From a bacterium (GTDB lineage Bacteria > Zhuqueibacterota > QNDG01 > DTFT01), in assembly GCA_016933415.1 (NCBI GenBank), contig JAFGAX010000156.1:1-36368 (forward strand): a stretch of DNA of 36,368 nt, given 5' to 3'. Each line of letters opens with the position of its first letter. The first letter of the stretch is position 1. The notes under the pieces were generated by a model. It worked only from the letters and a program-made list of their open reading frames with translations, ran no database searches and was not told the DNA's origin. Of this stretch, positions 8,387 through 16,625 are shown piece by piece. A program made the translations under genes and the position numbers.

Positions 8387-8789
8387 ACTTTTTCAGATTG
8401 AAGGCGTTGGGCAGCAGTTCGGAAAGAGAATAAACGATATTAGTCCCGGAGGGGGTGCAGCAGATCACGGTCATGGCGGGATTGAACTCCGCCAGCACCT
8501 GCCTGCAGGCGCCGCAGGGCGTGACCGGCTCGTCTGTGTCCGCGCACACCGCGACCGCATCGAATGACCGGGCCCCTTCCGATACGGCTTTGAGCACAGC
8601 CGTACGCTCGGCGCAAACCGTGAGACCGTAAGAGACGTTCTCGACGTTGCATCCCGTGATCATGCGTCCGTCCGGACACAGGAGCGCGGCGCCGACGCGG
8701 AATTTCGAATAGGGCGCATACGCAAAAGCGCGGGCCGCAGAAGCGGCCCGCACCAGCTGATCGATCGTTTTTTCAGGAAGGGTTTCCAT
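8385..8789 (-). CDS. cdd: Cytidine deaminase
   Basis: This 134-residue enzyme of pyrimidine salvage deaminates cytidine and deoxycytidine to uridine and deoxyuridine. It is the short, homotetrameric, three-cysteine type. Visible motifs are substrate loop AYAPYSKFRVGAALL, GCNVEN, the zinc ligand and catalytic glutamate in VCAERTAV (Cys59, Glu61), and PCGACRQVL (Cys92, Cys95). Length matches the family. It starts 9 nt after the ssb stop codon on the same strand, so it is probably the last gene of the glyS-ssb-cdd group. It ends at the terminator complex shared with the convergent GH3 gene. Confidence 0.96.
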   Translation of the reverse strand: METLPEKTIDQLVRAASAARAFAYAPYSKFRVGAALLCPDGRMITGCNVENVSYGLTVCAERTAVLKAVSEGARSFDAVAVCADTDEPVTPCGACRQVLAEFNPAMTVICCTPSGTNIVYSLSELLPNAFNLKK

Positions 8790-8798
8790 CCCCGGCCG

Positions 8799-9233
8799 TC
8801 AGAACGGAAGATCGGAAACGTCGGATGGATCCGGAACCCCTTCGCCCGCGGGAGGCGCTTCAGGCGCCCCCTCCGGGCTCTCGCCCCGCTTTCCGCCGCC
8901 CAGCATTTCCATTTCCTGGGCCACGACTTCGGTGATGAACTTCTTCACGCCGCTGGTGTCCTCGTACGACCGGGTCTGGAGGCGGCCCTCGATGTACACC
9001 AGACCGCCCTTTTTCAGGTACTCGCCCATGATTTCAGCGAGCTTGCCCCAGGCGACCACCCGGGACCAGTCCGTTTTCTCCTGCTGCTTCCCTTCCTGAT
9101 CCTTCCAGACCTGATTCGTCGCCAAGTTGAAGTTCACGGTTGCCCGTCCGGAAGGAGTGTACTTCAGCTGCGGGTCGGCCCCGAGTCGTCCCAACAGAAT
9201 GACTTTGTTCACGGTGCCTCTTCCCTGAGCCAT
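8799..9233 (-). CDS. ssb: Single-stranded DNA-binding protein
   Basis: This 144-residue SSB coats single-stranded DNA in replication, repair and recombination. An OB fold covers residues ~5-110 (NKVILLGRLGADPQLKYTPSG, FNLATNQVWKD, WGKLAEIMGEYLKKGGLVYIEGRLQTRSYED). It is followed by a glycine/proline-rich linker and the acidic C-terminal tip DPSDVSDLPF that recruits partner proteins. The ATG is preceded by GAGGAGG at good spacing. It lies between glyS and cdd on the same strand, an uncommon company for ssb (more often next to rpsF/rpsR), which suggests local rearrangement or a lineage-specific order. Confidence 0.96.
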   Translation of the reverse strand: MAQGRGTVNKVILLGRLGADPQLKYTPSGRATVNFNLATNQVWKDQEGKQQEKTDWSRVVAWGKLAEIMGEYLKKGGLVYIEGRLQTRSYEDTSGVKKFITEVVAQEMEMLGGGKRGESPEGAPEAPPAGEGVPDPSDVSDLPF

Positions 9234-9316
9234 GGGTACCTCCTCTCGAATAAATTGGGTTTATGTGAAACGCATCCCGGCATCCTCCTGCTGAAGCGGG
9301 AGGAATGACCGGTTAT

Positions 9317-10642
9317 TCATTTTCCCCAAATCCGCTTCCTCAGTTCCGGAACCAGGCCGCGTATGGCCACCCGGTCCTGGTTCATGGAGTCCCGGTCGCG
9401 GACCGTGACGGTTTCGTCCTGCAATGTCTGTGAGTCCACAGTGACGCAGAAGGGCGTTCCGGCCTCGTCCTGGCGGCGATACCGCCGTCCCACTGCGCCG
9501 GAGTCGTCGTAAAAGGCGATGAACTCGCCCCGCAGATCGTCCATGATTTTGCGCGCGAGTTCCGGCATTCCGTCCCGGTTCACCAGCGGGAACACGGCGG
9601 CCTTCACCGGCGCGAGCTTGGGGTCGAAGTGCAGAACCGTGCGCGTGTCGTTCTCCAGCTTCTGCTCCTCGTAGGCGTCGATGAGGCAGGTCAGAACGGT
9701 GCGGTCGCACCCGGCCGATGTCTCGATGATGTACGGGATGAAGCGCTCGCGGGTGGCGTCGTCGAAATACGACAGGTCCTTGCCCGAGAACTGCTGGTGC
9801 CGGGACAGGTCGAAATCCGTGCGGTTGTGAATTCCCTCCAGCTCCTTCCAGCCGATCGGGTATTCGTACTCGACGTCCATGGCCGCTTTGGCGTAATGCG
9901 CGAGCTCGTCGGGCCCGTGCTGTCGGAACCGGAGTTTTTCCGGGTGAATGCCGATCCGCTTGTACCAGGCCATGCGCCTGTCCTTCCACTCCCGCCACAC
10001 TTCCTCGTCCGTTCCCGGCTTGACAAAATACTGCATTTCCATCTGTTCGAATTCGCGGGTGCGGAAAATGAAATTGCCGGGCGTGATCTCGTTCCGGAAC
10101 GCCTTGCCGATCTGGGCGATGCCGAACGGGATCTTCTTGCGCGAGGAGTCCATCACGTTTTTGTAATTGACATAAATGCCCTGCGCCGTCTCGGGCCGCA
10201 GGTAGACGACGGTGGCGTCCTCTTCAACGGGGCCCATGTGTGTTTTGAACATGAGGTTGAACTGGCGAGCGTCGGTCAGAACGTTCGCGTTGCCGCATGC
10301 GGGGCACTGCCGCTTTTCCCATTTTTTAGGATCGATCTCGTCCTGCCGGAAGCGCTGTTTGCACTGGCGGCAGTCGACCAGCGGATCCGTGAACCCGGCG
10401 ACGTGTCCCGACGCCTCCCAGACGCGCGGATGCATGAGAATGGCGGCGTCGAGACCCACGATGTCCTCGTTCTCGACCACCATGGCCCGCCACCACTGTT
10501 CCTTCACATTGCGCTTGAGTTCGACGCCGAGCGGGCCGTAATCATAGCAGGCGTTGATGCCGCCGTATATTTCGCTCGACTGAAATATGAATCCCCTTCT
10601 CTTGCACAGGGAAACGATTTTGTCCATGATTTCCACTGCCAA
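9317..10642 (-). CDS. glyS: Glycine--tRNA ligase, single-chain alpha2 type
   Basis: This 441-residue class II synthetase charges tRNA-Gly and is the homodimeric (eukaryote/archaea/Gram-positive-like) form rather than the alpha2beta2 enzyme. Signature segments include [19 protein letters not shown], a CxxC...CxxC zinc-like cluster (CRQCKQRF and CPACGNAN), motif 2 region [21 protein letters not shown], motif 3 region [16 protein letters not shown], and a C-terminal anticodon-binding domain ([13 protein letters not shown] onward). The TTG at 10642 is chosen because AGGAG (10649-10653) sits 6 nt upstream; the in-frame ATG at 10627 would be about 21 nt from it. An upstream terminator (10697-10734) separates it from the small basic gene. 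Confidence 0.95.
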   Translation of the reverse strand: MAVEIMDKIVSLCKRRGFIFQSSEIYGGINACYDYGPLGVELKRNVKEQWWRAMVVENEDIVGLDAAILMHPRVWEASGHVAGFTDPLVDCRQCKQRFRQDEIDPKKWEKRQCPACGNANVLTDARQFNLMFKTHMGPVEEDATVVYLRPETAQGIYVNYKNVMDSSRKKIPFGIAQIGKAFRNEITPGNFIFRTREFEQMEMQYFVKPGTDEEVWREWKDRRMAWYKRIGIHPEKLRFRQHGPDELAHYAKAAMDVEYEYPIGWKELEGIHNRTDFDLSRHQQFSGKDLSYFDDATRERFIPYIIETSAGCDRTVLTCLIDAYEEQKLENDTRTVLHFDPKLAPVKAAVFPLVNRDGMPELARKIMDDLRGEFIAFYDDSGAVGRRYRRQDEAGTPFCVTVDSQTLQDETVTVRDRDSMNQDRVAIRGLVPELRKRIWGK

Positions 10643-10696
10643 AAACGACTCCTTTACCGTTCAATGACCATCGCTCCGGACGGAGCGGCGGGCTAT

Positions 10697-10734
10697 AAAA
10701 ATTGATCGTTGGCCGCGTCATCCGGCCAACGATC
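10697..10734 (-). terminator. Rho-independent terminator after the small lysine-rich gene
   Basis: A perfect 12-bp stem (10704-10715 with 10723-10734) and a 7-nt loop are followed on the minus strand by AATTTTT. It lies 35 nt past the stop of the 36-codon gene and upstream of glyS, which supports that small gene being a separate transcription unit. Confidence 0.85.
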
Positions 10735-10769
10735 TGGAATGCGGACGGAAATACGCGTGTGGTGCCGGA

Positions 10770-10880
10770 CTACATCGACTTGGACGCTTTTTTCGCCTTC
10801 TTCGCTTCGCGCTTTTCTTTCAGGGACTTGCCCGCTTTTTTCTTGGTTTCCTTGCTCTTGATATCCCGGTCCTTGCCCAT
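10770..10880 (-). CDS. Small lysine-rich protein, 36 residues
   Basis: This short open frame begins ATG at 10880 with GGAGG (10886-10890) 5 nt upstream, and ends TAG at 10770. The product is extremely basic and charged: it begins MGKDRDIKSKETKKKAGKS, continues LKEKREAKKAKKAS and ends in KSM, with 15 lysines and no aromatic residue. It is predicted to be a single helix or disordered. It is flanked by a plausible promoter (10942-10970) and a strong terminator (10697-10734), which is better support than most short frames have. Similar tiny KxK-rich proteins are annotated as hypothetical in many FCB genomes; binding to RNA, DNA or ribosomes is a guess from charge. It is not the ribosomal protein THX, whose sequence differs. 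Confidence 0.7.
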   Translation of the reverse strand: MGKDRDIKSKETKKKAGKSLKEKREAKKAKKASKSM

Positions 10881-10941
10881 ACCATCCTCCGATCAAGGGT
10901 GCGAGTGGCGACGGCTCGCCCGGCCGTCATCGAGTCTCTAA

Positions 10942-10970
10942 AAAATACTCATTTACGACTCATAAATCAA
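10942..10970 (-). promoter_or_regulatory. Predicted promoter of the small lysine-rich gene
   Basis: On the minus strand TTGATT (10970-10965), a 17-nt spacer and TATTTT (10947-10942) form a sigma70-like promoter, each box matching 4 of 6 consensus bases. The spacer region contains two ATGAGT words (10963-10958 and 10952-10947), 11 bp apart, or one helical turn. The leader to the ATG would be about 55 nt. Confidence 0.5.
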
Positions 10971-11081
10971 GGGGAAAATCGGATCCGGACGGCCCGGAAA
11001 ACAGGCGGATAAGGCCGGTTGACGGCGGTGCGCCTGCATCCGGCCTTCCGGCGCGGTTTTTCCGCTCCGGTCACTCCCGGG

Positions 11082-11978
11082 TCAGGCGGCTCCCTGCGGC
11101 GCAGGACCGTCCACCCTCCGGGATCGTATGGAATGAACGGACCTGAGGATCACGGTGGCGATGACGACCACGCCGCCGATGAAGGCCCAGTGTCCGGGTC
11201 TTTCGCCGATGAACAGGAACGCCCAGATCGGGTTGAGTATCGGTTCGATCACGGGAACCAGAATTCCCTCCAGGGCGGTGACGTGGCGTATGGCCCTGGC
11301 ATAGAACAGGTAGGAGAAGCCGATCTGGAAAACACCGAGCAGGAGGAGGCCCGTCCAACTCGACACGTCCCGGGGCGGATGGAGCATGAAGGGGATGCCG
11401 ACGATTCCGGTGATCAGGTTGCCCAGCACGACCGAGCCGAGGGGGGATCCGTGCTTCTGCCGGCGCATCAGCACCACGAGCCAGGCGAAGGCCACGCCGC
11501 TCAGCACCGCGACCCCGTTTCCGAGAACGTTCGCCGCGCTGAGCTTGTCCAGGAAGAAAAGCGACATACCGGCCAGCACGAGCACCACGGCCAGAGCGTC
11601 GGTGCGGTCCACGCGTTCACGCAGAAGAAAATGCCCGAGAATGGCGACGTACACGGGAGCCGTGTACTGGAGCAGGATGGCGTTCGCGGCCGTGGTCAGT
11701 TTGTTCGCGCTGACGAACAACAGCACGGTGCAGGCATATGCCACGGCTCCGGCCCACTGGGTTTTCGAATGGTCGATGTGGCCTTTGCCCGCGGCCAGAA
11801 ACAGCAGGGGAAGCGCGATCCAGCTGCGCGTGGCTGCGATGGCGATGGGGTTCCAATCCACCCATTTGATCAAAACCCCGCCGAAGCTCCACAGCGCGGC
11901 GGTCAGGGTGAGATATCCCACGGCCCTGAGGTGATGGCGATCGCGGGGCGGGTCCGGCCGGACCGGGGAAACGCTCAT
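11082..11978 (-). CDS. EamA/DMT-superfamily permease
   Basis: This 298-residue inner-membrane protein has two tandem EamA repeats and about ten hydrophobic helices, for example YLTLTAALWSFGGVLIKW, LLQYTAPVYVAILGHFLLRE at the end of the first repeat, and VIEPILNPIWAFLFIGERP at the end of the second. These pairs are the hallmark of drug/metabolite transporters. The ATG at 11978 overlaps the folE2 stop as ATGA, so translation is coupled to the queuosine operon. EamA proteins export or import many small metabolites, so the substrate is unknown. A link to preQ0, preQ1 or a pterin intermediate is suggested only by position; it is not in the YhhQ or QueT families known for queuosine-precursor uptake. 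Confidence 0.88.
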   Translation of the reverse strand: MSVSPVRPDPPRDRHHLRAVGYLTLTAALWSFGGVLIKWVDWNPIAIAATRSWIALPLLFLAAGKGHIDHSKTQWAGAVAYACTVLLFVSANKLTTAANAILLQYTAPVYVAILGHFLLRERVDRTDALAVVLVLAGMSLFFLDKLSAANVLGNGVAVLSGVAFAWLVVLMRRQKHGSPLGSVVLGNLITGIVGIPFMLHPPRDVSSWTGLLLLGVFQIGFSYLFYARAIRHVTALEGILVPVIEPILNPIWAFLFIGERPGHWAFIGGVVVIATVILRSVHSIRSRRVDGPAPQGAA

Positions 11979-12823
11979 CCGCGGCGTTTTCCGCGGGAAA
12001 CGGGGCGTTTTCGTTCCGCCGCTTTCCGCGGGGATGCGCCGGCCGGCTTCGCGGACGGCGGCCTGCGTTCGATCGAGGCGTATGCGTTGTGGTTGTGAAT
12101 GGATTCCATGTTTTCGGATTCGACCCGGTACCAGACGATGCGGGGGTCCCTGTCCAGCCGGAGCGCCACCTCGCGAACCACGTCCTCGACAAAGCGCGGG
12201 TGGTCGTAGGCCCGTTCCGTCACCGCCTTCTCGTCCGAGCGTTTCAGGAGCGGCCAGATCGGACAGGAGGCGGCCGCTTCCGCGGTTTCGACGAGTTCCT
12301 CGATCCAGACGAATTTGCGGAAGCGGGCCCGGATGGTCACGACGGACCGCTGGTTGTGCGCGCCGCGGTCCGAGATCTCCTTCGAGCACGGGCACACCGT
12401 GGTTACTGGAACCGAAACGCCGAGAATGAAGTCGCGACGCCGGCCCAGAGTGCCGACATAGGAGCACCCGTATTCCATGAGGCTGGCTGTTCCGGAGGCC
12501 GGGGCTTTCTTTTCGATGAAATACGGGAAAGCCACTTCCATGTGCGCTTCCTCCGCGTCCAGCCTGTCCTTCATTTTTTCGAGAATGTCGCTGATGGTGT
12601 CGATGTGGAGCGCGTCGCGGTGCTCGCTGAGGATTTCCACGAACCGGCTCATGTGCGTGCCCCTGAAGCGGTGGGGAAGGTTCACGAACATGTTGACCGA
12701 GGCTATGGTGTGCTGTTTCTTGCGGGCGCGGTCCAGAACCGTGATCGGGTAACGCAGGCCCTTCACTCCGACCCGGTCGATCGGTATGTTGCGGTCGTCC
12801 GCCTGGCTCTGCACGTCCTTCAC
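11975..12823 (-). CDS. folE2: GTP cyclohydrolase FolE2 (type IB)
   Basis: This 282-residue enzyme converts GTP to 7,8-dihydroneopterin triphosphate, the first step of both folate and queuosine synthesis. It belongs to the COG1469 family, which can use metals other than zinc. Recognisable segments are IPIDRVGVKGLRYPI at the N-terminus, TVCPCSKEISDRGAHNQRS with the conserved Cys and His, and YRVESENMESIHNHNAYA near the C-terminus. The GTG at 12823 is chosen because it overlaps the queF stop as GTGA and follows a GGAGGGGGAGG purine tract. The C-terminal tail after ~255 is rich in Arg, Lys, Pro and Ala. Its place directly after queF indicates that it feeds the queuosine branch. Confidence 0.94.
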   Translation of the reverse strand: MKDVQSQADDRNIPIDRVGVKGLRYPITVLDRARKKQHTIASVNMFVNLPHRFRGTHMSRFVEILSEHRDALHIDTISDILEKMKDRLDAEEAHMEVAFPYFIEKKAPASGTASLMEYGCSYVGTLGRRRDFILGVSVPVTTVCPCSKEISDRGAHNQRSVVTIRARFRKFVWIEELVETAEAAASCPIWPLLKRSDEKAVTERAYDHPRFVEDVVREVALRLDRDPRIVWYRVESENMESIHNHNAYASIERRPPSAKPAGASPRKAAERKRPVSRGKRRG

Positions 12824-13221
12824 GCCGTCCTCCCCCTCCGGTATTCCGCGTTGTGCTCGACGCGCACGACGGTCTTCACGTTCCCGCGCGGATTGAAGTC
12901 TCCGGTCACCTCCATCCATCTCGGGTGGACGCACGCAACCAGGTCGTCGAGAATCCGGTTCGTGACCGCCTCGTGAAAATGGCTCTGGTCCCGGAACCGG
13001 TTGATGTACAGCTTGAGGGATTTCAGTTCCACGATGGACCGGTCCGGAATGTAGTTCACGCGGATGGTCGCGAAGTCCGGGTACCCGGTGATGGGGCAGA
13101 GGCAGGTGAATTCCGGAAGAGTCACCGACACTTCCGTGTCGCGGTCCGGGTACTGATTCGGAACCGCGGTGAGCTTCGCGTTCCGGATCGCGGCAATGCC
13201 TTTTTTATTAGTCGATTTCAT
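12820..13221 (-). CDS. queF: NADPH-dependent 7-cyano-7-deazaguanine (preQ0) reductase
   Basis: This 133-residue unimodular (type I) QueF reduces the nitrile of preQ0 to the aminomethyl group of preQ1. The catalytic segment [16 protein letters not shown] places the thioimide-forming cysteine at Cys42 and the conserved aspartate at Asp49. The QueF family motif appears as ELKSLKLYI, and FHEAVTNRI contains the conserved glutamate. The ATG at 13221 overlaps the queC stop codon as ATGA and has GGAGGAAGGG just upstream. Presence of QueF shows that the pathway here goes on to queuosine rather than stopping at preQ0, as in archaeosine or toyocamycin-type routes. Confidence 0.96.
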   Translation of the reverse strand: MKSTNKKGIAAIRNAKLTAVPNQYPDRDTEVSVTLPEFTCLCPITGYPDFATIRVNYIPDRSIVELKSLKLYINRFRDQSHFHEAVTNRILDDLVACVHPRWMEVTGDFNPRGNVKTVVRVEHNAEYRRGRTA

Positions 13222-14000
13222 CCCTTCCTCCTGGATCCGGACCGTTTTTCGGCTGTATGCCGGACGGCCGACGGATGCCGGATCGGCCGTGTTCCGACCT
13301 CGCCGTCCGCATACCGCGTCGGATCCGGAATGCCCGCCTCGCGGAATCCCTTGCGCCTCAGGATGCAACTGTCGCATCCGCCGCAGGCGCGGCCCTGCGA
13401 ATCCGGGTCATAACAGCTGTGCGTGAGTTCCAGCGGTACGCCGAGAGCGGCGGCTTTGCGGATGATGGCCGCCTTGGTGAGCCTGAGCAGGGGCGCACGG
13501 ACGTGGAATCGGCCGCCCTCGACGCCGGCCCTGGTCGCCAGATTGGCGGTCCGTTCAAAGGATCGGATGAAGGCCGGCCTGCAGTCCGGGTAACCGGAAT
13601 AGTCCACCGCGTTCACGCCGATGAAGATGTCCAGCGCTCCGAGAGTTTCCGCCCATCCCAGGGCGACGGACAGAAGCATGGTATTGCGTGCCGGAACATA
13701 AGTGACCGGTATGGCCGCTGCCATCCGATTCACCGGACGGCTCTTGGGAACGGAAATCTCCGATGTCAGGGCCGATCCGCCGATGGGAGACAGGTCCATC
13801 CTGAAAACCAGGTGGCGCTTGGCGCCGAGCGCGGCCGCGATCCGCCGGGCCGATGTCAGTTCCGTCCGATGGCGCTGGCCGTAATCCACGGTCAGGCAGA
13901 AAACCTCGAATCCTTCCCGCAACGCAACGGCCATGGCTGTCGCGGAATCGAGGCCTCCGCTGAGCAGGACCACGGCGCGGGGTTTCCGTTCAGCGGCCAC
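13218..14000 (-). CDS. queC: 7-cyano-7-deazaguanine synthase
   Basis: This 260-residue enzyme converts 7-carboxy-7-deazaguanine (CDG) to preQ0 using ATP and ammonia. The PP-loop SGGLDS is at residues 14-19. [28 protein letters not shown] and [18 protein letters not shown] are QueC signatures. The zinc site is [26 protein letters not shown]. The C-terminus extends about 28 residues beyond the usual end ([15 protein letters not shown]...RRKG), is basic and is not an evident domain. Its start overlaps the queE 3' end by 11 nt and its stop overlaps queF. Confidence 0.96.
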   Translation of the reverse strand: MAAERKPRAVVLLSGGLDSATAMAVALREGFEVFCLTVDYGQRHRTELTSARRIAAALGAKRHLVFRMDLSPIGGSALTSEISVPKSRPVNRMAAAIPVTYVPARNTMLLSVALGWAETLGALDIFIGVNAVDYSGYPDCRPAFIRSFERTANLATRAGVEGGRFHVRAPLLRLTKAAIIRKAAALGVPLELTHSCYDPDSQGRACGGCDSCILRRKGFREAGIPDPTRYADGEVGTRPIRHPSAVRHTAEKRSGSRRKG

Positions 14001-14628
14001 GATCCGCCTCCGGCCAGATGATTTTGTGAAGCGGAACCTGAAGCCGGACGTTCATCCTGTCGCCGAGTATCCATTCCGCGAGAAGAGCCCGGTCCATCCG
14101 TCCATGCGCAGGGGAGAGGAGAACCCGGGCACGCAATTCCAGGCCGTTTCCGCGTATCACTTCCTTCGCCCAGAGATAATCCGCAGTGTTGCTGATCACG
14201 AATTTCACCTCGTCTTCGGGCCCGAGCCGGTCCAGGTTCCGCAGGTCGTTTTTCGCGTTTTCGCCGCTTCCCGGGCACTTGACGTCCATGATCTTCACCG
14301 CGGCCGCGGGCAGGCGGCTGATGTCATACGTGCCGTTGGTCTCCACGAGCACCGTGTGCCCCGCGTCGAGCAGGCGGCGGGCCAGACCGGGCGTTTCGTC
14401 CTGTGCCAGGGGTTCGCCGCCCGTGATTTCCACGAGCGGGCATCCGAACGATGCCGCGTTTTCCACGATACGTTCCAGCGTCCAGTCGGACCCGCCGGTC
14501 CAGGCGTAGGCCGTGTCGCAGTAGGAACAGCGCAGGTTGCAGCCGGTGAGGCGGATGAACACGCAGGGAAGCCCGACCCGGGACGATTCGCCCTGAATCG
14601 AATGGAAGATTTCAGTCACGCGGAGCAT
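13990..14628 (-). CDS. queE: 7-carboxy-7-deazaguanine synthase (radical SAM)
   Basis: This 212-residue radical SAM enzyme contracts the ring of 6-carboxytetrahydropterin to CDG. The iron-sulfur cluster motif CNLRCSYC places ligands at Cys30, Cys34 and Cys37, with the family's [24 protein letters not shown] just before. ITGGEPLAQ is the SAM-binding GGEP motif. Length matches compact QueE proteins. It begins one base after the queD stop codon, and its 3' end overlaps queC by 11 nt, so all four que genes are tightly coupled. Confidence 0.96.
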   Translation of the reverse strand: MLRVTEIFHSIQGESSRVGLPCVFIRLTGCNLRCSYCDTAYAWTGGSDWTLERIVENAASFGCPLVEITGGEPLAQDETPGLARRLLDAGHTVLVETNGTYDISRLPAAAVKIMDVKCPGSGENAKNDLRNLDRLGPEDEVKFVISNTADYLWAKEVIRGNGLELRARVLLSPAHGRMDRALLAEWILGDRMNVRLQVPLHKIIWPEADRGR

Positions 14629-14629
14629 G

Positions 14630-14998
14630 TCAGGGTTCGGAATACGAAACGCCGTATTTCTCGGACTCCCACACCGTGACCGAGGCGACGGATACGCCCC
14701 CGGGGAGGCGGTTTTTCACTTCGCGGTAAATGAACCGGGACAGGTTCTCGGCGGTCGGGTTTTCCGCGTCGAAAGGGGGAATTTCATTGATGTGGTAATG
14801 ATCCAGTTTTTCAAGCGGCGCGTCGACCAGGCTTTTCAGTTCCTTGAAATCCATGCTGATGCCGATGGCGTCCACCTGTCGGGATTCGACTTCGACCCGG
14901 ACCTTCCAGGTGTGGCCGTGCAGGCGGCCGCATTGGCCTTCATAGCCCCTGAGCCTGTGGGCCGCTGTGAAATGGGATTCGACGAATATGCGGTACAT
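14630..14998 (-). CDS. queD: 6-carboxy-5,6,7,8-tetrahydropterin synthase
   Basis: This 122-residue member of the 6-pyruvoyl-tetrahydropterin synthase family turns dihydroneopterin triphosphate into 6-carboxytetrahydropterin. Zinc ligands are His14, His27 and His29 (FTAAHRL and RLHGHTW), and the catalytic cysteine is Cys23. MDFKELKSLVDAPLEKLDHYHIN and NPTAENLSRFIY are typical, with WESEKYGVSYSE at the end. It heads the que operon. The start lies only about 8 nt past a predicted -10 box and has no Shine-Dalgarno sequence, so the mRNA may be leaderless. No room exists for a preQ1 riboswitch. Confidence 0.95.
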   Translation of the reverse strand: MYRIFVESHFTAAHRLRGYEGQCGRLHGHTWKVRVEVESRQVDAIGISMDFKELKSLVDAPLEKLDHYHINEIPPFDAENPTAENLSRFIYREVKNRLPGGVSVASVTVWESEKYGVSYSEP

Positions 14999-15006
14999 GT
15001 CACCGT

Positions 15007-15035
15007 AATATGGACAAATTTTAAGGGTTTGTCAA
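15007..15035 (-). promoter_or_regulatory. Predicted promoter of the queuosine operon
   Basis: On the minus strand TTGACA (15035-15030) is followed by a 17-nt spacer and CATATT (15012-15007). The -35 box matches 6 of 6 and the -10 box 4 of 6. The TGA stop codon of the upstream histidine kinase gene lies inside the -35 box. Transcription would start within a base or two of the queD ATG. Confidence 0.65.
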
Positions 15036-16624
15036 GCCTCGGCCACGGCCGGCGCGGCAGGGGGCAGGCGCAGAATCATGAATGTGCCGCGGCCCGGTTC
15101 GGAGCGGACGGAGACCGAGCCTCCGTGATCCACCACAATTTTCTCGACAATGGCCAGACCCAGACCCGTGCCGTTCTGCTTGGTCGTGTAATAGGGGGTG
15201 AAAAGACGCTTCAGCGTATCCGGGTCCATGCCCTTTCCCCTGTCCTCGATCTCGAAAAATACGGATCCGTCGCCGGACCGGTCCATGGCCGCCCGGATGG
15301 TCACGCTCCCCCCGTCCACGGACGCCTCGGCCGCGTTTTTCAGCACATTGTGAAGCGCGCGTTTGATCTGCTCGAAGTCCGCGGCCAGGGCCGGGAGTTG
15401 CGGTTCCGTCTCGAGCACAAACCGGATGCGCGGAAAGGCCGATTCCACCAGGCGGACCGCGGACGCAGCCGCGTCCTCCGGGCGCACGGGCGCCTGTTCC
15501 GGCCGCGGAAGGCTGGAAAACTCCGAGAACTCCGAGGCCATGCGCCGCAGGGATTCCATTTCCTCTTCCATGGTGCGGACCATCTCCGCTCCTTCCGGAG
15601 TCTCCCCAAGCCGCCGCCGGATGCGGCCCAGGGTGACGGACATGGGCGTAAGGCTGTTTCGTATCTCGTGCGAGATGCGCCTGGCCACTTCCCGCCAGGC
15701 CGTCATTTTTTCGGCGTGCACCAGGCGTTCCCGCGAGGACTTCAGGTCCGCGACCATGCGGTTGAACGAATCGACCAGAAAGCGGAATTCGTCCGTGGCT
15801 CTGGTGTCCACGGCTGTTTCGAAATCGCCCCCGGCCACGGCCTGCATGCCCCGCACCAGGGCGGCGACGGGTTCATTGATGCGGCCGGACAGACTGCGCG
15901 CCGCCCGGACCGCGACCAGGGACAGGGCCAGGACCAGGAGCACGGCCGAGGCCCAGATGAGGTTCCTGCGGAGAATGGATTCCTTGAGCAGGCTCAGCGC
16001 ATTGTACACATTCAGGGCGCGGTTGATGCGCTCCTTGGATTCGATGATGCGGCCGGGCACCGGATAGCACACGGTCACCCAGGTGTCGGAATCGGGCATT
16101 TGTCCGAGCGTCAGAACCGGTGTTCCGGCCAGCTCGTGCAGAAGAACTGCGGCGCCGGAAGAGTCGGCCGGGGGCAGTCCGGCGCCCGGAGAAGGCCAGG
16201 GTTTCGCAGCCGGGCAGTCCGGCGAGTCGATCCGGATTCCCGGCCGCCATCGGCCGCCGGCCTCGCGATACACAGCCGCGGAATACAGGCCTTCCCCGGC
16301 CAGAAGCGGAACTGTCCATTGCTTCGGATCGGGATGGGTTTCGAGAAAACGCCGGCCTTTGTCCTCGAGCTGAAGCCGGATGGTGGAAAGGGACGAATCG
16401 AGCGCTTCTCCGATGCCCGGCAGCAGGAGCATGTCCGCGCTCCGCGTGAGCAGGTTGGCCGTGAACAGGGTCAGGGGCACGGCCGGAACGAGAACGAAGA
16501 GAAGGAACAGAACGGTCAGCCTGCCCTGGAACCGCGATCCGAGCTGTTTCCGCTTCCAGAGCAGGAGGCTGTACGCGGTCAGACCCGCGGCGATCAGCGC
16601 CATCCATGCGAGGAACAGGCCCAT
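15032..16624 (-). CDS. NtrY-like membrane sensor histidine kinase
   Basis: This 530-residue protein has two N-terminal helices (~3-23 and ~36-58), a sensor region to ~220, a third helix (~222-240), a HAMP linker (~241-295), HisKA with ISHEIRNSLTPM (phospho-acceptor His319), and a HATPase domain with NVLKNAAEAS, DRGKGMD, LFTPYYTTKQNGTGLGLAIV and GRGTFMILRLP. Domain order and H-box resemble NtrY/AtoS-type kinases that usually drive sigma54-dependent response regulators, but no response regulator is in the window. It begins one base after the DUF58 stop, in the moxR-DUF58 operon, so it may sense envelope stress related to those genes; that is inference. It lacks an obvious PAS domain before HisKA. 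Confidence 0.9.
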   Translation of the reverse strand: MGLFLAWMALIAAGLTAYSLLLWKRKQLGSRFQGRLTVLFLLFVLVPAVPLTLFTANLLTRSADMLLLPGIGEALDSSLSTIRLQLEDKGRRFLETHPDPKQWTVPLLAGEGLYSAAVYREAGGRWRPGIRIDSPDCPAAKPWPSPGAGLPPADSSGAAVLLHELAGTPVLTLGQMPDSDTWVTVCYPVPGRIIESKERINRALNVYNALSLLKESILRRNLIWASAVLLVLALSLVAVRAARSLSGRINEPVAALVRGMQAVAGGDFETAVDTRATDEFRFLVDSFNRMVADLKSSRERLVHAEKMTAWREVARRISHEIRNSLTPMSVTLGRIRRRLGETPEGAEMVRTMEEEMESLRRMASEFSEFSSLPRPEQAPVRPEDAAASAVRLVESAFPRIRFVLETEPQLPALAADFEQIKRALHNVLKNAAEASVDGGSVTIRAAMDRSGDGSVFFEIEDRGKGMDPDTLKRLFTPYYTTKQNGTGLGLAIVEKIVVDHGGSVSVRSEPGRGTFMILRLPPAAPAVAEA

Positions 16625-16625
16625 G

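Noticed and set aside
9261-9320. 19-codon frame overlapping the glyS stop codon by ATGA on the minus strand
   Set aside because: The product ([19 protein letters not shown]) has no recognisable feature and no separate ribosome-binding site; overlap alone is weak evidence.
9261-9998. Long minus-strand frame of 245 codons overlapping glyS
   Set aside because: It is an alternative frame of the confidently identified glyS gene, with arginine/glycine-rich low-complexity translation typical of GC-rich shadows.
14999-15035. preQ1 riboswitch before queD
   Set aside because: Only 8 nt separate the -10 box from the start codon, and the rest of the gap is promoter sequence.
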